A DNA stretch of 64,000 nucleotides from Desulfohalovibrio reitneri. GTDB lineage: Bacteria > Desulfobacterota > Desulfovibrionia > Desulfovibrionales > Desulfovibrionaceae. The position numbers and the translations under genes were made by a program. A model generated the notes under the pieces. It was not told where the DNA came from. It did not search any database and saw only the letters and a program-made list of their open reading frames with translations. Location: assembly GCF_000711295.1 (NCBI RefSeq), contig NZ_JOMJ01000003.1, forward strand, positions 1,005,001 to 1,069,000, written 5' to 3'. How positions within the stretch are numbered: position 1 is the stretch's first letter; the number at the start of each line of letters is the position of its first letter. Shown here in pieces: positions 59,448 to 64,000 of this stretch.

Positions 59448-60533
59448 ATGGCCGCCTTGAAACGCACTCCGCTGGCCACCTGGCACACTGAAAACGGTGC
59501 CAGGATGGTCGATTTCGCGGGCTGGGAAATGCCCGTGCAGTATGAAGGCATAATCAAGGAGCACAACCATACCCGCTCCCAGGCCTCCCTGTTCGACATC
59601 AGCCATATGGGTGAGTTCCTGGTTTCCGGTTCCGGTAGCCTGGACGCCCTGGACAACGTCGTCACCCAGAATCTCTCCACCCTGGGCGTGGGCAAGTGCC
59701 GATACGGCTTCATGCTCAACGAACGAGGCGGCGTCATCGACGACCTCATCCTCTACCGCCTGGAGGACCAGGAGTTTATGCTGGTGGTCAACGGGGCCCG
59801 GGAAGACATCGATTACACCTGGATTTCCAGACACCTGCCCGAAGGGGTGCAGTTAAAGAACGTTTCCGGCGAAACCGCCAAGATCGACTTGCAGGGCCCC
59901 CGCGCACTTGAAGCCCTTGAGGCCGGCCTGGGTGGTTCCTGGGGATTCCTGAAGTATTTCAACTTCACCAAGGCGGAGTTCGAGGGATCTTCCATGCTTG
60001 TCTCCCGCACCGGCTATACAGGGGAACTGGGCTACGAGTTGTACCTCCCCTGGAATCTGGCCCCGGCACTTTGGGAGCGGTTGGCCGCTGTGGATTTTGT
60101 TAAGCCGGCCGGGCTCGGAGCTCGGGACACACTCCGCCTGGAGTTGGGATATCCCCTGTACGGCCAGGACATTGACGAAGAGCACACACCCATCGAGGCC
60201 GGGTTCGGATTCCTCATGAACAAGGAGGCCGACTTCATTGGCAAGAAGGGGTTGGATACGGTCAAGGAAAAACTGGTCCCTCTGACTATCGAGGGGCGGC
60301 GCAGCGCCAGGACCGGTGATGAGGTCCGTAAAGCCAGCGGAGCGCCTGTGGGGCACGTCACTTCCGGCGCGTTTTCCCCCAGCCTGGGCCACGCCATCGC
60401 CCTGGCCTACGTGGAGGCCTCCCAGGCTGACAACGCCGCCTTCGCGGTGGCCACGGCCCGCACAGAACTTGACGCCAAGCGCACCGAACTGCCCTTCTAC
60501 AAGGAGGGCACGGCCAGAACCAAGACGGGGTAA
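59448..60533 (+). CDS. gcvT: Glycine cleavage system aminomethyltransferase (T protein)
   Basis: The 361-aa protein transfers the methylene group from lipoyl-bound aminomethyl to tetrahydrofolate. It has HTENGARMVDFAGWEMPVQYEGIIKEH, SLFDISHMGEF, RTGYTGELGYELYLP, GLGARDTLRLELGYPLYGQDID and GHVTSGAFSPSLGHAIALAYV. The start at 59448 follows AAAGGAG. The gcvH and gcvP genes are not present here. Its stop overlaps the rsmE start. Confidence 0.95.
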   Translation: MAALKRTPLATWHTENGARMVDFAGWEMPVQYEGIIKEHNHTRSQASLFDISHMGEFLVSGSGSLDALDNVVTQNLSTLGVGKCRYGFMLNERGGVIDDLILYRLEDQEFMLVVNGAREDIDYTWISRHLPEGVQLKNVSGETAKIDLQGPRALEALEAGLGGSWGFLKYFNFTKAEFEGSSMLVSRTGYTGELGYELYLPWNLAPALWERLAAVDFVKPAGLGARDTLRLELGYPLYGQDIDEEHTPIEAGFGFLMNKEADFIGKKGLDTVKEKLVPLTIEGRRSARTGDEVRKASGAPVGHVTSGAFSPSLGHAIALAYVEASQADNAAFAVATARTELDAKRTELPFYKEGTARTKTG

Positions 60534-61309
60534 TGCCGCCGCGTTTCCATCTTCCGCCCGAGCACTGGCGGGATCCATATGTCCTGCCGGATTCCGAGGC
60601 GCGGCACCTGACCAAGGCGCTGCGCCTCGGGCCGGGCGACGTGGTCGAACTGTTCGACGGCCATGGCCGCCAAGGCCGTTTTTCAGTTTCCAAGGTGAGT
60701 AAAAACGAGGTTTCCCTCGACCTCATCGGAGTGGAGACCGTCCCCCGGCCGCCGCTGCGCACCACCCTGGCCTGCGGCTGGACCAAATCCTCGCGCCGCG
60801 GATGGCTGCTGGAAAAGGCGGTGGAATTACGCGCGGACCGGGTGGTTTTCTGGCAGGGACGGCGCAGCCAGGGACCAGTTCCTCCCGGTCCCAAGGCCAC
60901 GTGGCTGGACAAGGCCGTGGCTGCGGCCAAACAATGCGGCAATCCGTGGCTCCCCCGAATCGAGACACTCTCCGGAGGCTCCGCCGAGGCCGCTGGATTG
61001 GCTGGCGAAGCCGATCAGAGCTTTGTGTTGTGGGAAGAAGCCAAACAAAAAGACCTGTTTGATCCCCTTCCCCAGCCCGGAAGCCTTCTTCTGGTGGTGG
61101 GTCCCGAGGGCGGACTGGATCAAGAGGAGGCGCAGACCTTCATGGACTCTGGGCTACTGCCCGTCAGCCTTGGACCGAGCGTCCTGCGTTTCGAGACTGC
61201 CGCGATCCTGGCTCTGGGAATGGGGCACATGGCCTGCGCCAAGCTGGAAACGACCATGACCGCCGCCCCTGCGGCGGACACCCGAGAGCTGCAAAAGGAC
61301 CAGGGATGA
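60533..61309 (+). CDS. rsmE: 16S rRNA m3U1498 methyltransferase
   Basis: The 258-aa SPOUT-class methyltransferase has HLTKALRLGPGDVVELFDGHGRQG (N-terminal PUA-like part) and KSSRRGWLLEKAVELRADRVVFWQGRRSQ. The knot region follows: LLLVVGPEGGLDQEEAQ and SLGPSVLRFETAAILALG. It methylates U1498 of 16S rRNA. The last four bases overlap the rarA start. Confidence 0.94.
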   Translation: MPPRFHLPPEHWRDPYVLPDSEARHLTKALRLGPGDVVELFDGHGRQGRFSVSKVSKNEVSLDLIGVETVPRPPLRTTLACGWTKSSRRGWLLEKAVELRADRVVFWQGRRSQGPVPPGPKATWLDKAVAAAKQCGNPWLPRIETLSGGSAEAAGLAGEADQSFVLWEEAKQKDLFDPLPQPGSLLLVVGPEGGLDQEEAQTFMDSGLLPVSLGPSVLRFETAAILALGMGHMACAKLETTMTAAPAADTRELQKDQG

Positions 61310-62577
61310 AAATCGAACTGGAACGCAACGCGCCTCTTCCCGAACGCATTCGCCCGGCCAGCCTCGAAGAGTTCATCGGGCAGCGTCATTTGCGCGACCG
61401 CATCCAGGCCCTTTCCACGGCCAAAGACCTTCCATCCCTGCTCTTCTTCGGCCCGCCGGGGTCTGGAAAGTCCACCCTGGCACTACTTCTGGCCCGCAAG
61501 ACCGGCAAGCCGTTCAAGCGCCTTTCAGCGCCCGAGACCGGACTGTCCGCCCTGCGCAAGGAGATCAAAGGCGTCGGGGTGCTCATCCTGGACGAATTGC
61601 ACCGTTATTCCAAAGCGCAGCAGGACTTCTTCCTTCCCTTGCTTGAAACCGGGGAACTGACGCTGATTGCCACAACCACGGAAAACCCTTCGTTTTCCGT
61701 GACCCGGCAGTTGCTGTCCCGGTTGCACGTGCTCAAACTCCGCGCGCTGGATCAGGATGAACTACGGGAAGTCGCCGCCCGGGGCGCGGACGAGTTGGGG
61801 ATGGAGCTTCCCGGCGACTCGCTCGCCTACTTGGCGGCCATGTCCGGCGGAGACGCCCGGACACTTCTCAACCTGGTGGAGTACGTGGCCCGGTTGCCGG
61901 AGGAAAAGCGCGGAGCCAAGGCTCTGGAAACCACCCTGCCGGAGATGGTGGTACGCGGGGATCGTGGCGGCGACAGCCATTACGAACTGGCCTCGGCCAT
62001 GATCAAATCCATCCGCGGCTCCGATCCGGACGCCGCCCTCTACTACCTGGGCTGTATGCTGGAATCGGGCGAAGATCCCCGCTTCATCACCCGCCGCCTT
62101 ATTCTTTCCGCCTCGGAGGACGTGGGACTGGCCGACCCCAACGCATTACCCATGGCGGTCAGCTGCCAGCAAGCCGTGGAATTCGTGGGCATGCCCGAAG
62201 GGTTCATCCCCTTGGCCGAGACAGTGGTCTACCTCGCCCTAGCGCCCAAGAGCAATTCGACGTATGCCGCCTACAGGCTGGTGCAGCAGCAGATTCGCTC
62301 GGAAGGCCCCAGACCGGTCCCACTGCATTTGCGCAACGCGTCCACCAAGCTGCAGAAGGACTGGGGATACGGCCGGGGCTACAAGTATCCCCACGCCTAT
62401 CCCGAAGGATGGGTGGACCAGGAGTACTTGCCCCAGGAACTGACCGGCAGGACTTTCTACCAGCCCAAGGAACAAGGCTTGGAGCCAAAAATCAACGCCT
62501 GGTACAACGCCATTCGCAAAAAACGCGAACGTCGTGGTGGGGAACGTCCCGCAAAAGACAAGGATCGCAAGTCCTGA
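61306..62577 (+). CDS. rarA: Replication-associated recombination AAA+ ATPase RarA/MgsA
   Basis: The 423-aa clamp-loader-like ATPase has RPASLEEFIGQRHL, P-loop FFGPPGSGKSTLALLLAR, Walker B GVLILDELHRYSKAQQDFFLPLLE, sensor TTTENPSFSV and the C-terminal RarA features (RGSDPDAALYYLGCMLESGEDPRFITRRL). It acts at stalled replication forks. The C-terminal Lys/Arg tail is longer than needed. It converges with the DHH gene. Confidence 0.95.
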   Translation: MKIELERNAPLPERIRPASLEEFIGQRHLRDRIQALSTAKDLPSLLFFGPPGSGKSTLALLLARKTGKPFKRLSAPETGLSALRKEIKGVGVLILDELHRYSKAQQDFFLPLLETGELTLIATTTENPSFSVTRQLLSRLHVLKLRALDQDELREVAARGADELGMELPGDSLAYLAAMSGGDARTLLNLVEYVARLPEEKRGAKALETTLPEMVVRGDRGGDSHYELASAMIKSIRGSDPDAALYYLGCMLESGEDPRFITRRLILSASEDVGLADPNALPMAVSCQQAVEFVGMPEGFIPLAETVVYLALAPKSNSTYAAYRLVQQQIRSEGPRPVPLHLRNASTKLQKDWGYGRGYKYPHAYPEGWVDQEYLPQELTGRTFYQPKEQGLEPKINAWYNAIRKKRERRGGERPAKDKDRKS

Positions 62578-62586
62578 TTCGCTGGA

Positions 62587-63504
62587 TCAGGCGCAGCCGC
62601 TCAGTTCTCTGATCAACTCTCCTTTCACCCGTTCAGCCTCTTCCGCCGCCACCTGGCAGGTTCCCACCTGCCGGTGTCCTCCCCCTCCGAAGCCCTGCAT
62701 TATCCGCCCGATGTCCGCTCCGCACCCCGGAGCGATTATGCTGTGCCCGGCGGTGAAAACGACATTTTGCCTCCCCCTGCCCCACATGGCCTGCATGGAC
62801 ACCGTGCACTCGGGGAACAAGGCGTAGACAGCGAAGCGATTGCCGGAATAGATGGTCTCCACGTCCCGCAGGTCCGTGATGACGAGGTTGCCTTCGCGGC
62901 GGCTGTTCTCGAGCAGCATTGCCTGGTGGCGCTTCTCCTGGCTGAAGTAGCGTTTCGTCCTCTCTGCCACGTCGGGCTGGGCCAGGATTTCCCCGATATC
63001 CATAGACCGGCACCAGTCCACCAGGGACATCATGAGATCGTAGTTGGAGACGCGGTAGTCGTGAAAACGACCCAGTCCGGTGCGCGGGTCGGTGATGAAG
63101 TTGAGCAGCACCCAGCCGGTGGGCGATGCGATGTGCTCCCGGGCGAGATCGCCCGAATCGCAGCGATCCACCCAATACATCATATCCTCGAAACGGTGGG
63201 GGAACGTCTCATGACCGCCGTAGTAATCCCAGATGACCCGGGCGCAGCTCGGCTCGTCGCGGCTGGCTCCGACGAATTGGAGATCGCGGCGCAATCGCTC
63301 CCGTTCGCTGGAGTGGTGGTCGAACCACATGCCGCACCCCGGCGCGTAGGGCACGTTGGCCAGGATATCGTTGGCCGTGACCTCAACGCTTCCGTCCTGC
63401 ACGTCCTTGGGATGGACGAAACGCCACTCGTCCATGATCCCCGCTTCCTTGAGCAAAACCGCGCAGACCAGTCCGTCGAAGTCGGAACGGGTGAGCAGCC
63501 GCAT
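62587..63504 (-). CDS. DHH-family phosphoesterase, exopolyphosphatase-like
   Basis: The 305-aa protein begins MRLLTRSDFDGLVCAVLL, with the DFDG metal motif. The DHH-type motif is CGMWFDHHSSERERL, and a DHHA-type GGGGHRQVGTCQV lies at the C-terminus. The pattern resembles DHH enzymes that cut polyphosphate, oligoribonucleotides or cyclic dinucleotides; the substrate is not determined. The start at 63504 has GGAGATGG upstream. It follows the glycosyltransferase by 16 bases on the same strand. Confidence 0.85.
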   Translation of the reverse strand: MRLLTRSDFDGLVCAVLLKEAGIMDEWRFVHPKDVQDGSVEVTANDILANVPYAPGCGMWFDHHSSERERLRRDLQFVGASRDEPSCARVIWDYYGGHETFPHRFEDMMYWVDRCDSGDLAREHIASPTGWVLLNFITDPRTGLGRFHDYRVSNYDLMMSLVDWCRSMDIGEILAQPDVAERTKRYFSQEKRHQAMLLENSRREGNLVITDLRDVETIYSGNRFAVYALFPECTVSMQAMWGRGRQNVVFTAGHSIIAPGCGADIGRIMQGFGGGGHRQVGTCQVAAEEAERVKGELIRELSGCA

Positions 63505-63520
63505 GGTCCATCTCCGCGAG

Positions 63521-64000
63521 TCAATCCAGGCCGTACTGCTTCCGCCATTCGTCCAAAAAGAGGATGGCCGTGTCCAGGGGGGATAATTCGCCCTGGCGAT
63601 TACGCACGGCCCAGACCAAGTCGGCGAAGGAGACACTCCGGGAAAGGCCAAGGCTGTCCAGCAGACCGGCAAGCTCCCCGGCCAGTTCATCCGGCAGTTC
63701 GTCCCGGGCGGCGTGGTCAGTGGATAGAGCCGGCCAGCCGGGCAGAACACGCTCGCAGAACGACAGCAAGTCGGCCATGCGGTGTTCGTAGGAGTGTTCG
63801 GTCAGTACCCGTTCCCGGGCGCGTTGGGCCATTGCCCGGCGTTCGTCCTCATGACGCAGGTAATAATCGATTTTTTTCCGAAGCTCGTCGAAATCACCGA
63901 ACCTCGCCACTTCGTCAGCAGCGAAGGCTTCATCCAGGAGGCTTCTCTGGTCCACAAGCTGAAAAGCCCCGCAGGAAGCCAGCTCAAATGTGCGCGGATT
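63521..64000 (-). CDS. CgeB-like glycosyltransferase, C-terminal fragment (window edge)
   Basis: The open frame continues to the window edge. Visible residues read NPRTFELASCGAFQLVDQRSLLDEAFAADEV, DFDELRKKIDYYLRHEDERRAMAQRARERVLTEHSYEHRMADLL and a C-terminal extension. The RTFEL-ASCGAF and eR-x-x-IA...vl-x-eHsYehR pattern is typical of the CgeB/spore-coat group of glycosyltransferases. The first part of the gene lies beyond the window. The partner sugar and acceptor are unknown. Confidence 0.8.
   Translation of the reverse strand, partial: NPRTFELASCGAFQLVDQRSLLDEAFAADEVARFGDFDELRKKIDYYLRHEDERRAMAQRARERVLTEHSYEHRMADLLSFCERVLPGWPALSTDHAARDELPDELAGELAGLLDSLGLSRSVSFADLVWAVRNRQGELSPLDTAILFLDEWRKQYGLD

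Overview
The right-hand 45 kb (about 18.7-64 kb) is the chromosome of a GC-rich Gram-negative bacterium. I infer the class Desulfovibrionia (Desulfovibrio relatives). The envelope genes (lptF/lptG, lolA, msbA, lpxL-like, lapA/lapB-like, uppP, mreB) show a diderm with lipopolysaccharide. The DapL aminotransferase route to lysine, the DHH-CBS-nucleotidyltransferase fusion and the YedF protein fit that group. The placement rests on gene content only; no marker gene was compared.

The left-hand 18 kb is one end of an integrated mobile element. Its other end lies outside the window. Reading rightward it holds: a partial helix-turn-helix gene and a 256-aa unknown; a non-coding control region with 13 copies of TGCGGTGG and three A/T-rich repeats; a Phd/ParE toxin-antitoxin pair; and a long leftward replication-recombination operon. 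That operon, in transcription order, encodes a 108-aa unknown, a sigma-70-like factor, a 112-aa unknown, a Cas4-like nuclease, a Sak4-like RecA ATPase, a DUF669 ssDNA-binding-type protein, an ERCC4 nuclease, a RecD2-like helicase and a primase-helicase. Next comes a self-contained three-gene cargo operon: a LexA-type winged-helix protein, a 262-aa protein starting Met-Gly, and a 700-aa QueC-like protein. It has its own promoter, a palindromic operator and a terminator. Last is a rightward integration operon (80-aa protein, DUF2924, large serine recombinase, KorB-like HTH protein) ending at a terminator about 370 bp from the 3' end of ssrA.

The cargo operon is the most interesting item. QueC-like proteins with an intact PP-loop and zinc site, but without the rest of queuosine synthesis, occur in phage-defence systems (QatC, and Cap9 of type IV CBASS). 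There they are linked to modifying the N-terminal glycine of a partner protein. The partner here begins Met-Gly. I infer a compact, repressor-controlled defence or protein-modification system without the other Qat or CBASS components. The element also has two copies of a structured RNA leader sharing a 15-nt identical block, and a sigma-factor gene whose ribosome-binding site is locked in a hairpin.

The chromosomal part is densely packed housekeeping DNA: ssrA, tRNA-Met, uppP, lptFG, engB, aroQ, efp, ftsK-lolA, rluB, yedF, an msbA lipid-A cluster, a dapL-folK-YHS-tal operon, xerD, the DHH-CBS-nucleotidyltransferase gene, a seven-gene lapA-lapB-mutS-lysA operon, a rimI-pgk-tpiA-secG-tRNA-Leu unit, suhB, mreB, a GAF protein, a 583-aa unknown, gcvT-rsmE-rarA, a DHH phosphoesterase and a truncated CgeB-like glycosyltransferase at the right edge.
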